Below the pieces are notes generated by a model. The model was not told the origin of the DNA. It did no database searches and was given only the letters and a program-made list of their open reading frames with translations. This document shows, one piece after another, positions 39,456-48,002 of a stretch of 64,000 nt of DNA. Position numbers and translations under genes: made by a program. Each line of letters opens with the position of its first letter. The stretch's first letter is position 1. The DNA comes from an uncultured Dehalococcoidia bacterium (GTDB lineage Bacteria; Chloroflexota; Dehalococcoidia; Lucifugimonadales; UBA3495), in the NCBI GenBank assembly GCA_951813535.1, contig OX638345.1, positions 3,712,608 through 3,776,607 of the forward strand, in the 5' to 3' direction.

Positions 39456-40361
39456 CTAGCCCCGGCCCCACCCCGCCGGCACCACTTCGCGGAACTCGCG
39501 CATGGCGTCGATGTGCTGATCTACTGAGCTCAGGGGGCCACGGCGCGCTTCCGCCATCACGTGGGTGCCGCCCAGCGACTGCCAGCCTTCCACTTCGGCC
39601 AACCATTCCTCGGGCGACTTGTCAGGCATCCGGATGCGACCGGCCAGGCCCACATCGGCAGGCTGACGGCCGGCCTCGGCAATGTAGGTCTGCATCTTGT
39701 CCAGCACGCCGCGTGCGGTGTCGTCGGGGCCGAAGCTGGGGAACCACCCATCGCCCATTCGCGCGATGCGGCGCAGCACCACGTCCCGGGGCACGGGTCC
39801 TGCTGACCCGCCGGCGCCGAACCATACTGGTATCGGCCGCTGGACCGGAAGCGGCTTGATTCCGGCGGACCGCACCGAGTGCCAGCGGCCGTCGAAGTCA
39901 ACTACCTCTTGCGTCCACAGGGCGCGCATCAGGTCGATCTGCTCCTCAGAACGAATACCGCGGGTCGTAAAGTCTTCGCCTAGAGCTTCGAACTCCACGT
40001 GGTTCCAGCCCACGCCGATGCCCAGGGTGAGTCGACCGCCGCTGAGCACGTCGATCTCGGCGGCCTGCTTGGCCACCAGGGCGGTCTGGCGCTGGGGCAG
40101 GATCAGGATACCGGTGATCAGGCGAATTTTGGTCGTCAGCGCGGCGATGAACGCCAGTGTTGTCAAAGATTCGTGGATCACGCTGTGGTGCGTGTAGTAG
40201 CTACCCCGGACATGCTCGTGGTGATCCGGGTCGGCGCCCAGCACGTGGTCGGCGATGAACAGGTAGTCGAACTCCATGCCCTCCACGGCCTCGACGTAGT
40301 CGCGGATTGCGGCCGGGTCGGGGCCGATTTCGGTCTGCGGGAAAATAGCGCCGATTTGCAT
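39456..40361 (-). CDS. LLM class F420/flavin-dependent oxidoreductase
   Basis: The 301 aa protein starts MQIGAIFPQTEIGPDPAAIRDYVEAVEGMEFDYLFIADHVLG, a pattern of the Rv2161c-like F420-dependent subgroup of luciferase-like TIM barrels. Further motifs are TTKIRLITGILILPQRQTALVAKQAAEIDVLSGGRLTLGIGVGWNHVEFEALG (residues 76-130) and IPVWFGAGG. Substrate unknown. An aldo/keto reductase gene lies 36 bp upstream on the same strand. Confidence 0.9.
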   Translation of the reverse strand: MQIGAIFPQTEIGPDPAAIRDYVEAVEGMEFDYLFIADHVLGADPDHHEHVRGSYYTHHSVIHESLTTLAFIAALTTKIRLITGILILPQRQTALVAKQAAEIDVLSGGRLTLGIGVGWNHVEFEALGEDFTTRGIRSEEQIDLMRALWTQEVVDFDGRWHSVRSAGIKPLPVQRPIPVWFGAGGSAGPVPRDVVLRRIARMGDGWFPSFGPDDTARGVLDKMQTYIAEAGRQPADVGLAGRIRMPDKSPEEWLAEVEGWQSLGGTHVMAEARRGPLSSVDQHIDAMREFREVVPAGWGRG

Positions 40362-40397
40362 TGGAACCTCGGATTGGGTTGATGAAGGTGTTATGGA

Positions 40398-41417
40398 TCA
40401 GCGGCGATACTCATCGCCGCAGTCGCCGATGATCCGGTACAGGTCGCGGGCATTAGCCAGCACGGTTTCGATGGCCTGATTGTCGTCGTCATCCAAGTGG
40501 AAGGCGAAGAGCCGGGCGTTTTCGGCGATGTGCTCTGCCACGCCCAGCCGGGCTCCGATGATCACGCCCGCCACAGCCGGCTTCTCCAGGATGTAACGCT
40601 CGGCAACGTTCGCGATGCTGACCTCGTGCTTGTTCGCGATATCTCGCAATACCGCAAGGAGTTGCTGGAAAAGCTGCCAGCCGCCCCAGGCGTTGATCAT
40701 CTGCTTGTACTTGCCTAGGCTGGCGGTGTTCAACTGGGCCGGGCCGGGTTCGGGCTGGCCCAGGTAGCGGTCGGAGAGCAGGCCGCCGCAGAGAACGCCA
40801 TAGGGCAACAGCCACACCCGCTGCTCCTCGCACACCTGTGACATCTGCACTTCCGGCCGGCGGTCGATCAACGAATACTGCACCTGGTTGGACACCACGC
40901 GGATGCCGTGATCGGAAATCTCCCGCAGCCGTTCGGTGTCGAAGTTGGTCAGAGCAACCCGGTGGATCTTGCCCTCATCGCGCAGCGCCGCCAGCTGTTC
41001 CAGGGCCTCCAGGTAGTGTTTGTCTTGGTACTCCCACCAGTGGAACTGGAGCAGATCCAGCCGCTCGACGCCCATGCGCCGCAACGAGATGTCCACGTTG
41101 TTCTCGACGATCTGCCGGGTCATCGGGCCCGGTCGTGGCACCCACTTGGTGAACGCCTGGATCTCGGACACGGCGTTTTCGCCGCGTTGCGCAGCCAGCC
41201 GCCGGCGGAACTCGCCGATGAAGTCCTCAGCCGGGCCGTAGTGGTCGGCCAGATCCCAGGTCGTGAAGCCGGCGTCGTGGTAGGCCAGCATGGCGTCGAT
41301 GGCCGCGGACGGATCGATACGCCCATGCGCTCCCGAAACCTGCCACATGCCGTTGAGGATGCGGCAGATGGGCAGGCCATCAACGAAACGGAGACGGGAT
41401 TCTTGGGGAAGGGACAT
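40398..41417 (-). CDS. Aldo/keto reductase
   Basis: NADPH-dependent aldo/keto reductases reduce aldehydes and ketones. The TIM-barrel motifs are GRIDPSAAIDAMLAYHDAGFTTWDLADHYGPAEDFIGEF with the catalytic Asp and Tyr (DLADHYG), the Lys in QAFTKWVPR, and the catalytic His in QFHWWEY. The C-terminus has VAGVIIGARLGVAEHIAEN for cofactor phosphate binding. Start is uncertain: ATG codons at 41417, 41429 and 41450 are in frame and none has a clear ribosome binding site. The protein ends 36 bp from the LLM gene downstream. Confidence 0.88.
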   Translation of the reverse strand: MSLPQESRLRFVDGLPICRILNGMWQVSGAHGRIDPSAAIDAMLAYHDAGFTTWDLADHYGPAEDFIGEFRRRLAAQRGENAVSEIQAFTKWVPRPGPMTRQIVENNVDISLRRMGVERLDLLQFHWWEYQDKHYLEALEQLAALRDEGKIHRVALTNFDTERLREISDHGIRVVSNQVQYSLIDRRPEVQMSQVCEEQRVWLLPYGVLCGGLLSDRYLGQPEPGPAQLNTASLGKYKQMINAWGGWQLFQQLLAVLRDIANKHEVSIANVAERYILEKPAVAGVIIGARLGVAEHIAENARLFAFHLDDDDNQAIETVLANARDLYRIIGDCGDEYRR

Positions 41418-41556
41418 GGTAGTGCTCATACACGGGCTGTCGTGGGGCATCGCGATTGTACCATCCCGTTCGCGAACCCATACGACCCCTGTGTTACGAT
41501 GCCCGCAATCACTCCCTCGGATGTAGCCTTACCCACCCAGCACAGGAGGCACCGCC

Positions 41557-42663
41557 ATGACTACGCAGCAGCCCATTCGCATCGGACTGATCGGCGCCAA
41601 CATTCACCAGGGCTGGTCGCCGCGCGCGCACCTCCCGGCGTTGGCGGCACACCCTGATTTCGATCTGGCCGCCGTATGTACCACCCGGCAGGAGTCGGCC
41701 GACGAGGCCAAAGCGGCGTTCAACGCGGGAAGCGCGTGGGACGACTACAATCGCATGCTGGCCGACGCCGACATCGAGGCCGCCACCATCTCCCTGCGGG
41801 TGCCGAGCCACTACGAGCCGACCACCGCCGCGCTGCGGGCCGGGAAGCACACCTTCACCGAGTGGCCCCTGGGGCGCACCACTGCCGAGGCCATCGAGAT
41901 GGCTGACCTGGCTCGCGAGCGGGGGGTCAAGACGGCGGTGGGACTGCAGGCTCGAGCCAACCCCGCCATTGCGCACCTGAAAAATCTGGTGGCCGACGGC
42001 TACGTGGGGCGTGTCATGACCTGCCACGTGCGGCTGATGCGCGAGGGCGTGCTTTCGCGGGATTCCGGCCGCACCTGGCAGCGGGACAACGAACTCGGCG
42101 CGCACACCCTGACCATCGCGTGCGGGCACACCATCGACGCGCTTTGCAGCGTCGTCGGCGAGTTCGGCGACGTGGCCACCGTGGTCAGCACCCAGGCCGC
42201 CACCTGGCACGAGTCTGACACGGGGCAGGACCTCGAGGTGACGTCGCCGGACAACATCCTGGTGAGCGGCAACCTGCAGAGCGGTGGTGTGGCGTCGGTG
42301 CAGATCGGCAGCACGCCGTGGGCCGGCAGCGGCTACCGCATGGAGATTTACGGCGAGGAGGGCACGCTGGTGGCCGTCTCCGTGGACTCACCGCAGATGC
42401 AGCAGGTGAGCATCCGCGGCGCGCGCGGCGGCAGCAACGAGCTGCAAGACCTGACGCCGGCCGAGGAACTGCACCTGGCTCCCGAGATTCCGGGCAGCAC
42501 GGCATACAACGTGGGCCAGTTGTACAGCCTGTTCGCCGCGTCGATCCGGGGCACGGCCAACGGGGACACGTTGCCCGACTTCGACCACGCCGTCGGTTTG
42601 CACAAGTTCATCGACGCCATCCGCCAGTCCAGCGACGAAGGGCGGAGAGTTGATTTGGGGTAA
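41557..42663 (+). CDS. Gfo/Idh/MocA family oxidoreductase
   Basis: The 368 aa protein has the NAD(P)-binding N-terminal Rossmann domain (IRIGLIGANIHQGWSPRAHLPAL, residues 6-28) and the segment GKHTFTEWPLGRTTAEAIEMADLA near residue 104, where the usual EKP motif reads TEWPLG. The Pro-Leu-Gly replacement marks the yeast Gal80-like subset; the catalytic Lys of the EKP motif is absent, so activity may differ from classic dehydrogenases. The substrate-binding C-terminal domain follows. Function is otherwise unknown. Confidence 0.88.
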   Translation: MTTQQPIRIGLIGANIHQGWSPRAHLPALAAHPDFDLAAVCTTRQESADEAKAAFNAGSAWDDYNRMLADADIEAATISLRVPSHYEPTTAALRAGKHTFTEWPLGRTTAEAIEMADLARERGVKTAVGLQARANPAIAHLKNLVADGYVGRVMTCHVRLMREGVLSRDSGRTWQRDNELGAHTLTIACGHTIDALCSVVGEFGDVATVVSTQAATWHESDTGQDLEVTSPDNILVSGNLQSGGVASVQIGSTPWAGSGYRMEIYGEEGTLVAVSVDSPQMQQVSIRGARGGSNELQDLTPAEELHLAPEIPGSTAYNVGQLYSLFAASIRGTANGDTLPDFDHAVGLHKFIDAIRQSSDEGRRVDLG

Positions 42664-42715
42664 AATAACCCAACCAAATATACGCTTGAATGCATTGGGA
42701 CGAGGCCGGGCAACG

Positions 42716-43303
42716 TTGACCACATCGACTGAAACATACAGCGGGATGCGTATGACGTCCGAGGAGTTCCGCAGCCTGCCTGAAGCTGGCCCACGCTGCG
42801 AATTGCTCGAGGGGGTGTTGTACGTAATGCCGGAGCCTGCGCTCGACCATCAGTTCCTGGTGCAGATCCTGTGGAAATTCCTGTTTGACCAGTTGACGGC
42901 GGCTGGCCTGGCGCACACGTACATACCGGTGAACCTGGTTGTGTCGGGAGAAAACTACTTGTCCCCCGACATTATTGTCATCCGGGCCGACCGAGCCGAA
43001 ATGCTTGGTGAAGTATGGGTGAACGGCGCTCCTGACATCGTCGTGGAGGTACTGTCAACTGACCGTGACCGCGATCTCGTGGAGAAACGCGCGTTGTACC
43101 AGCAGGCTGGCGTTCCTGAGTACTGGATCCTGGACGGCGACGCGAACACACTGACGGTCCTGGAGTTGGGCGACGACGGCTCGTATCAGGAGCGTGCCGT
43201 CCTCACCGCCGCGGACACGCTGACCACTTCGCTATTCCCGGAGTTCAGCCTGCCCCTGGCGCAGGTCTTCACCCATCCCGCGCGGATACGTTCCCAGGAC
43301 TAA
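42716..43303 (+). CDS. Uma2 family endonuclease-like protein, copy 1
   Basis: Uma2 (DUF820) proteins have a PD-(D/E)XK nuclease fold of unclear role. The 195 aa copy shows MTSEEFRSLPEAGPRCELLEGVLYVMP, LSPDIIVIRADR with Asp of the PD motif, APDIVVEVLSTDRDRDLVEKRALYQQAGVPEYWILD with the EVxS...K motif. The TTG start at 42716 is chosen because the N-terminus aligns with copy 2 (MTTSTETYSGMRM against MTTTPDIRAGARM); ATG 42746 is the alternative. It starts 52 bp after the oxidoreductase and is followed by a paralog. Confidence 0.85.
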   Translation: MTTSTETYSGMRMTSEEFRSLPEAGPRCELLEGVLYVMPEPALDHQFLVQILWKFLFDQLTAAGLAHTYIPVNLVVSGENYLSPDIIVIRADRAEMLGEVWVNGAPDIVVEVLSTDRDRDLVEKRALYQQAGVPEYWILDGDANTLTVLELGDDGSYQERAVLTAADTLTTSLFPEFSLPLAQVFTHPARIRSQD

Positions 43304-43329
43304 GCAGTCCACCGATTTAGGCAGCTGCC

Positions 43330-43920
43330 ATGACGACCACACCTGACATCAGGGCGGGCGCCCGCATGAATCTGGCGGAGTTTCTGGACTTGCCCGTACA
43401 GGAGACACGCTGCGAGCTCATCGACGGGGTTGTGTATATGGCCGCTTTCCCGATCCCGGACCACCAATTCCTGGCTATGGTTTTGAGCACGCAATTGGCC
43501 CTGCAAATCATGGAAACCGGGCTCGGCATCGTGTACCAGGTGGCCGGCGTCGTCGTATCGGACAGCAGCGCTTTGGGGCCGGATATAGTGGTCGTGCGGT
43601 CGGAGCGCGTCGGTATCATCGGCCCAACCGTGATTGACGGCGGCCCGCCGGACATCGTGGTGGAAGTGTTGTCGTCCAACCGCCACACGGACCTGGTACG
43701 AAAGCGCCAGCTGTACGCCGCTGCCGGTGTTCCTGAGTACTGGATCCTGGACGGCGACGCCAACACGCTCACTGCCCTGGAGTTGGGCGAGGATGGCGCC
43801 TACCGGGAGCGCGCAGCCTTGACATCCGCCCACACCCTGACCACGCCGCTCTTCCCGGAGTTCAGCCTGCCCCTGGCGCAGGTGTTCGACCATCCCGCGC
43901 GGATCCAACGGCAGGAATAG
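43330..43920 (+). CDS. Uma2 family endonuclease-like protein, copy 2
   Basis: This 196 aa paralog of the preceding gene keeps the PD-(D/E)XK residues (LGPDIVVVRSER; PDIVVEVLSSNRHTDLVRKRQLY). Its C-terminal half is nearly identical to copy 1: GVPEYWILDGDANTLT and LFPEFSLPLAQVF occur in both, and nucleotide identity is high there, while the N-terminal 100 residues diverge. This suggests gene conversion or selection on the C-terminus. Role unknown. A hairpin terminator lies 26 bp downstream. Confidence 0.85.
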   Translation: MTTTPDIRAGARMNLAEFLDLPVQETRCELIDGVVYMAAFPIPDHQFLAMVLSTQLALQIMETGLGIVYQVAGVVVSDSSALGPDIVVVRSERVGIIGPTVIDGGPPDIVVEVLSSNRHTDLVRKRQLYAAAGVPEYWILDGDANTLTALELGEDGAYRERAALTSAHTLTTPLFPEFSLPLAQVFDHPARIQRQE

Positions 43921-43945
43921 TCCGCCGCGCCGTACCACAAAAACT

Positions 43946-43972
43946 GAGGGGCGGGTTGCACACCCGCCCCTC
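43946..43972. terminator. Bidirectional terminator between Uma2 and LLM genes
   Basis: GAGGGGCGGG/CCCGCCCCTC is a perfect 10 bp stem with a 7 nt loop. On the minus strand it is followed by AGTTTTTGTGG, a good T-rich tail for the LLM gene. It also separates the convergent Uma2 gene. Confidence 0.85.
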
Positions 43973-43997
43973 ATGCTTTGCCCGATGCCGTTGCGGG

Positions 43998-45260
43998 TTA
44001 GTCGGCGGTGGTGGTCGCCGTCGCGCTTGCGGTGGCGGAGTCGACGATGGGCTGGTTCGTGCGGGGGTCCACCTCGAAGGGGGAGTAGAGCTCGAGCTCC
44101 TTGCCCATCTCGCGGACGGCGGGGATGACTTCCTCGCCCATGAGCCGCAGGCTGCGCATCTGGTCCTCGTGGGTCATGGCGCCGTCGCCGTCCCAGAAGA
44201 AGACGCTGCCCGGGCGCAGGTATTCCAGCACCTCGCGGATCTTGGGGATGACCGTCTTGGGCGTGCCCGTGATGATCGTGCTGTCGGCGACCTGGTCCTC
44301 GAAGGGACGGCGGTTGGTGCCGAAGCGGCCGGCGGGCCCGAAGGCGGCGGCGGACAGCCGACGCGACGTGCGCGACGTGTGGCCCGGCAGGTTCATGATG
44401 GCGGGGTTGATGCCGCCCTCGTTGCCGGCCAGGAACGGGTTGCTGACGCCAGAGAGGTACTTGCGTCCGACTTCTTCGGCCAGTTCCTCGGTCTCGTCGA
44501 CGTGCACCTTCCACAGGTAGGCAACGTTCTGCGTACCCGACTCGTAGCCGTTTTCGGCGGCGGTGTCGTGGTAGAGCTGGAAGGCCTCGCGGGTGGGCTC
44601 CAAGCGAGTGGCCAGGAGGACCAGCGGGTAGCGATGCTCGGCGCACCACTTCACGGTCTCAACGGACACGGTGGACGGGATCCAGATCTGCGGGTGGGGT
44701 TCCTGCAGGGGCTTGGCCCACGGGTTGACGTAGCGGTAATGGAAGTGCTTGCCCTCCCAGCGCCAGGGGCCGGGCTCGGTCCACGCCTTGATGATCAGGT
44801 CGTGGGCTTCCTCGAACCGCTCGCGGTTGAAGTTGGGCGGCGAGTTGTGGGACCAGCTCTCGCGACCGCCACCGCGCACGAAGCCAGACACCAGGCGGCC
44901 GTGGGAGATCATGTCGATCATGGATAGCTGCTCGGCCAGCCACAGGGGGTCGTCCCAGATGGGCAGGACGTTGCCCAGGATGATGATCTTCACCTTGTTG
45001 GTGATGCGGGCCAGGATGGACGCGCCCACGTTGGTGACGCCCTGCATGCAGAAGGGCGTGGAGTGGTGCTCGTTGAGCATCACGGCGTCGAAGCCCATCT
45101 CCTCGGCGTAGACCTTCTCGTCGAGGTAGCGGTTGTACAGCTGGGCGCCGATGTCGGGCCTGTAGTGGCTGTTGGAAATGCCCAGGTCGGTGCTCTGGGT
45201 GCCCATCAGGCCGGAGTTCTCATCCTGCCAGGGCTGTTCGGTAAAATGGCCAATCAGCAT
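43998..45260 (-). CDS. LLM class flavin-dependent monooxygenase (long form)
   Basis: The 420 aa protein belongs to the bacterial-luciferase-like family. It has GFDAVMLNEHHSTPF with the NEHH motif typical of the flavin monooxygenases, KVKIIILGNVLPIWDDPLWLAEQLSMIDMISHGRLVSGFVRGGGRESWSHN, and a C-terminal ITGTPKTVIPKIREVLEYL. A Ser/Thr/Ala-rich tail (SATASATATTTAD) follows. It is the most luciferase-like of the three LLM proteins here. Substrate unknown. A SHGRLV-type loop and the intact RGGG residues suggest an active enzyme. Confidence 0.9.
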   Translation of the reverse strand: MLIGHFTEQPWQDENSGLMGTQSTDLGISNSHYRPDIGAQLYNRYLDEKVYAEEMGFDAVMLNEHHSTPFCMQGVTNVGASILARITNKVKIIILGNVLPIWDDPLWLAEQLSMIDMISHGRLVSGFVRGGGRESWSHNSPPNFNRERFEEAHDLIIKAWTEPGPWRWEGKHFHYRYVNPWAKPLQEPHPQIWIPSTVSVETVKWCAEHRYPLVLLATRLEPTREAFQLYHDTAAENGYESGTQNVAYLWKVHVDETEELAEEVGRKYLSGVSNPFLAGNEGGINPAIMNLPGHTSRTSRRLSAAAFGPAGRFGTNRRPFEDQVADSTIITGTPKTVIPKIREVLEYLRPGSVFFWDGDGAMTHEDQMRSLRLMGEEVIPAVREMGKELELYSPFEVDPRTNQPIVDSATASATATTTAD

Positions 45261-45314
45261 AACGGCCTCTCCTTAGCGGGGTCGCAGTACGGGTGTGTCA
45301 ATGATGGCCGCAGT

Positions 45315-45746
45315 TTAGCAGGCGGTGGGGGAGGGGGCAAGGTTGGGCATCTCCCTGAGCAACCGCTCCGCAAGCGTCGTCAGTTCTTTGGTTTCACATT
45401 CCCAGACCGTGATTACACTCCAGCCGAGTTCGCGCAGTCGGGCGTACTGCCGCTGGTCGCGATTGACATTCTCGTTGAACTTGTCCTGCCAGAAGGCTAG
45501 GTTGCTCTTGGGCGTATAAGCGAACCGGCAACCGGAGTGGCGATGCCAGTAGCAGCCATGCACCAGCACGACAGCGCGCCGGCCCGGCAGGACGATGTCG
45601 GGGCGGCCTGGCAAGTCTTTTCGGTGCAGGCGGAATCGGTAGCCCATCCTGTGCAGCAGAGAGCGTACCAGTCGCTCCGGCTTGGTATTCCCGCTTCGGA
45701 TGCGGGACATATTCCAGCTGCGATGTTCAGGCGTTATGCGGTCCAT
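45315..45746 (-). CDS. vsr: Vsr-like DNA mismatch endonuclease
   Basis: Vsr nicks DNA 5' of T:G mismatches formed by deamination of 5-methylcytosine. The 143 aa protein has TPEHRSWNMSRIRSGNTKPE, GRPDIVLPGRRAVVLVHGCYWHRHSGC and WSVITVWECE. Asp50 and His63 match the catalytic Asp51 and His64 of the E. coli enzyme, and Trp67 the stacking Trp68. It lies at the end of a five-gene operon and overlaps the dcm stop by 20 nt. In such operons it may act as the repair or restriction nuclease for the cytosine methyltransferase; which one is not settled by sequence. Confidence 0.93.
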   Translation of the reverse strand: MDRITPEHRSWNMSRIRSGNTKPERLVRSLLHRMGYRFRLHRKDLPGRPDIVLPGRRAVVLVHGCYWHRHSGCRFAYTPKSNLAFWQDKFNENVNRDQRQYARLRELGWSVITVWECETKELTTLAERLLREMPNLAPSPTAC

Positions 45747-47307
45747 TTGTTGGTACTCGGTTTCTTTCTAGCAGACCCGCGACCAGTTCAGCAATCTGGT
45801 ACGACAACAACGGTGGCACCGCGTTACCTACCTGGCCGTATTGGTCGGTCCGACTGCCCTCAAAGAAATAGTTGTCGGGGAAAGTTTGCAGTCGGGCCGC
45901 TTCCCTGACGGTGAGGCTGCGGCATTGTGATGCGTCGTAGTGGATGTAATAGTGCCCATCCTTACGGATGTGACTAACCACCGTTCGGGATGGGGCATCC
46001 TTTGGCACTACGCTGAACCTGTCAGCAAAGTTGCTGTTGTTCAAGGCGCTTTCTGTACTGCGGTGGTTTGGGCGCAATCCCGGTGGGAAATCGCTGATAC
46101 GGAACGGCCGGTCGAGACCGCTGACGTAACAAGCGGCGTAGATATACCGCCACAAGTCATCCGCTCGGTGCGTCCTGGCTTGGTGGTTCAGGGTTCCTGG
46201 TAAGCGCTCGTCCTCAAACCAATCCCGTCTATACTCACAGGTTGATGTGCTATTCAAAAAGCGCAGGTCGCCGCGATCACATTGAGGGACCTCAATCTTG
46301 GAAAGAGCAGCATCTATCCGGCCTCGGACCGATTCATCGATGTCGAACCACCAACGTTGCTCCACGATGTCGTTAACCGACTGAACCCAGCAAACTGGGT
46401 CGTCCTGACTGGACAATCCGCTTCTTACGGAGGGCACGCCATCCAAGACATTTTTAGCACCAACCTTCTCCGATAATGCCGTCAGCGTCTCAGGCTTGGC
46501 GAGTACATCATCGCGCACGCCAAGTATTACTACGCGGTGGCGCGCTTGGGGTATGCCATAATTCTCCGACTTGACTACGAAATCTGAAGGAGTTGGCAAA
46601 CCATCCAATCGAGAGGGTTTTGCAGACACCGGATAGAGTTTATATCCGTAGTGGCGCGGAACTGAAATTCCATCAAGTGCAAGTGCACGCACTGGGGCAG
46701 CCAAATCGGCATACATCCGGTCAAAAATCGATTGATCTTTGCGGGATGCGCTCAGCAGGCCCCGCACGTTTTCCATCACAAACGCAGCGGGCCAATGTGT
46801 AGCAATAATCCTGATGTATTCACTATAAAGCTCAAACCGAACATCGGTGTCCGGGTTGTAATCGTCCACTGGCCTGTTGCTATTCCTGGCCCGCCCGATG
46901 GTCGAATACGCTTGACAGGGTGGCCCGCCAATCAACACCCAATCGTCGGCGTTCGCCGTTGCCTGTCTGATCGCTCTGTTAAGACGGCCATCGTATGCCT
47001 GATCACTGCCCAACTCCACCTGTAGGCAGCGACGTTCTGCCTCCTTGGCTTCCTCGGGATGCCGGTGAAACAGTTCATACCGGTCTATCTGCCCGCTGAC
47101 GTATTCGTAGTAACCGTTGGGCACGCGCGCACCCCTGAACTGATGGTAGAAAGCCCGCAGCTGGAGCGTGCGGATCGGGACAGCGTCCTTTTCGATAGAC
47201 AAGCGAACATCGAACGGGTACTCCCCACCTCGTTCGAGAGCGTTGAAACCCTCCCCGAGGCCGCCGCAACCCGCAAAAACATCGACGACCGGAATGATGT
47301 TGCTCAT
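45727..47307 (-). CDS. dcm: DNA (cytosine-5-)-methyltransferase
   Basis: The 526 aa C5-cytosine methyltransferase carries motif I DVFAGCGGLGEGF (residues 9-21), motif IV GGPPCQAYSTIGRAR with catalytic Cys131, motif VI VMENVRGLL (178-186), and the late motifs SRTVV and RLQTFPDNYFF with QVGNAVPPLL (motif X). The Tyr in CQAYS replaces the usual Phe/Phe-like residue (PCQ-x-x-S). Between motifs VIII and IX lies a target-recognition region of about 150 aa, so recognition sequence is unknown. Its start overlaps the upstream gene by 4 nt (ATGA), and vsr overlaps its end. Confidence 0.93.
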   Translation of the reverse strand: MSNIIPVVDVFAGCGGLGEGFNALERGGEYPFDVRLSIEKDAVPIRTLQLRAFYHQFRGARVPNGYYEYVSGQIDRYELFHRHPEEAKEAERRCLQVELGSDQAYDGRLNRAIRQATANADDWVLIGGPPCQAYSTIGRARNSNRPVDDYNPDTDVRFELYSEYIRIIATHWPAAFVMENVRGLLSASRKDQSIFDRMYADLAAPVRALALDGISVPRHYGYKLYPVSAKPSRLDGLPTPSDFVVKSENYGIPQARHRVVILGVRDDVLAKPETLTALSEKVGAKNVLDGVPSVRSGLSSQDDPVCWVQSVNDIVEQRWWFDIDESVRGRIDAALSKIEVPQCDRGDLRFLNSTSTCEYRRDWFEDERLPGTLNHQARTHRADDLWRYIYAACYVSGLDRPFRISDFPPGLRPNHRSTESALNNSNFADRFSVVPKDAPSRTVVSHIRKDGHYYIHYDASQCRSLTVREAARLQTFPDNYFFEGSRTDQYGQVGNAVPPLLSYQIAELVAGLLERNRVPTNGPHNA

Positions 47308-48002
47308 GATTTGAAGCGATCGAACTCTGCTGGAAGCAACTCTAAAAGTTTGTCCGCAGTCATATTAGGGCTAGAAAGGTCCCAAGTCAGGTCAAGTTGC
47401 CCCACCACAACACCGAACCGTCCTGGTCCGCCCGGTCCCTGGGTTCCAGAACCCGGTTTAGGATGATCGCCCTGGCCGATGTAGAGTCGCGTTGCGACCT
47501 GCATGGCTGCATTGCTAGTGACCACATGTTGGCGGGAAGCCAGTTGCTCAACGAGGTCGCCGGGCCGATGCAGCGGGGTGGCCAACACGGCCATCGCTCG
47601 CCGGGGGTTATCTCGGTGCGCCCGGTAAATTTGGTAAGGGCCACGCAAAAGATGGCGATAGTAGTCTAGGTAGCCTTCCGTCGGTACCCACCGATTTTGA
47701 GCTTTGTGCGGAGATCCACTGGGACAGAGCAGGGGAAAATAATATGCTGACAGCCACGCCCAGATACCACGGTCAGCGTCCAATCCCACAAGACCTGCAC
47801 CATCGAGGAGATTATACATATACTCGCTGGCGGCAAACCTCGTGGCGAACTGATGAAACTCCACATGTAGAGTTGCCGAGACATCGTCCGTAAAGTTGGG
47901 ATCGTCCAGTATAGCGAGCAACTCTTTTGTATCCGATGTGTATGATGCCCGAAACTCGTCAAAACGGTTGATCCCGCTCGCGTTAAACCGGCGCAGTTTC
48001 AC
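47304..48002 (-). CDS. Defence-operon protein of unknown function (DUF6339-like, 232 aa)
   Basis: The protein starts at GTG 48002, which overlaps the TGA of the upstream gene by GTGA; the alternative ATG 48023 would add 7 residues. It begins KLRRFNASGINRFDEF, with FATRFAASEYMYNLL and DRGIWAWLSAYYFPLLCP in the first half, YYRHLLRGPYQIYRAHRDNPRRAMAVL in the middle, HRPGDLVEQLASRQHVVTSNAA and LLELLPAEFDRF at the end. From memory this resembles a conserved family (DUF6339) associated with restriction-modification loci. No nuclease or ATPase motif is visible. It is tightly coupled to dcm (4 nt overlap). Confidence 0.72.
   Translation of the reverse strand: MKLRRFNASGINRFDEFRASYTSDTKELLAILDDPNFTDDVSATLHVEFHQFATRFAASEYMYNLLDGAGLVGLDADRGIWAWLSAYYFPLLCPSGSPHKAQNRWVPTEGYLDYYRHLLRGPYQIYRAHRDNPRRAMAVLATPLHRPGDLVEQLASRQHVVTSNAAMQVATRLYIGQGDHPKPGSGTQGPGGPGRFGVVVGQLDLTWDLSSPNMTADKLLELLPAEFDRFKS

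Noticed and set aside
45727-47307. DISARM or BREX identity for the methyltransferase operon
   Set aside because: The helicase, DUF1998 and PLD genes of DISARM and the PglZ/BrxL genes of BREX are absent.
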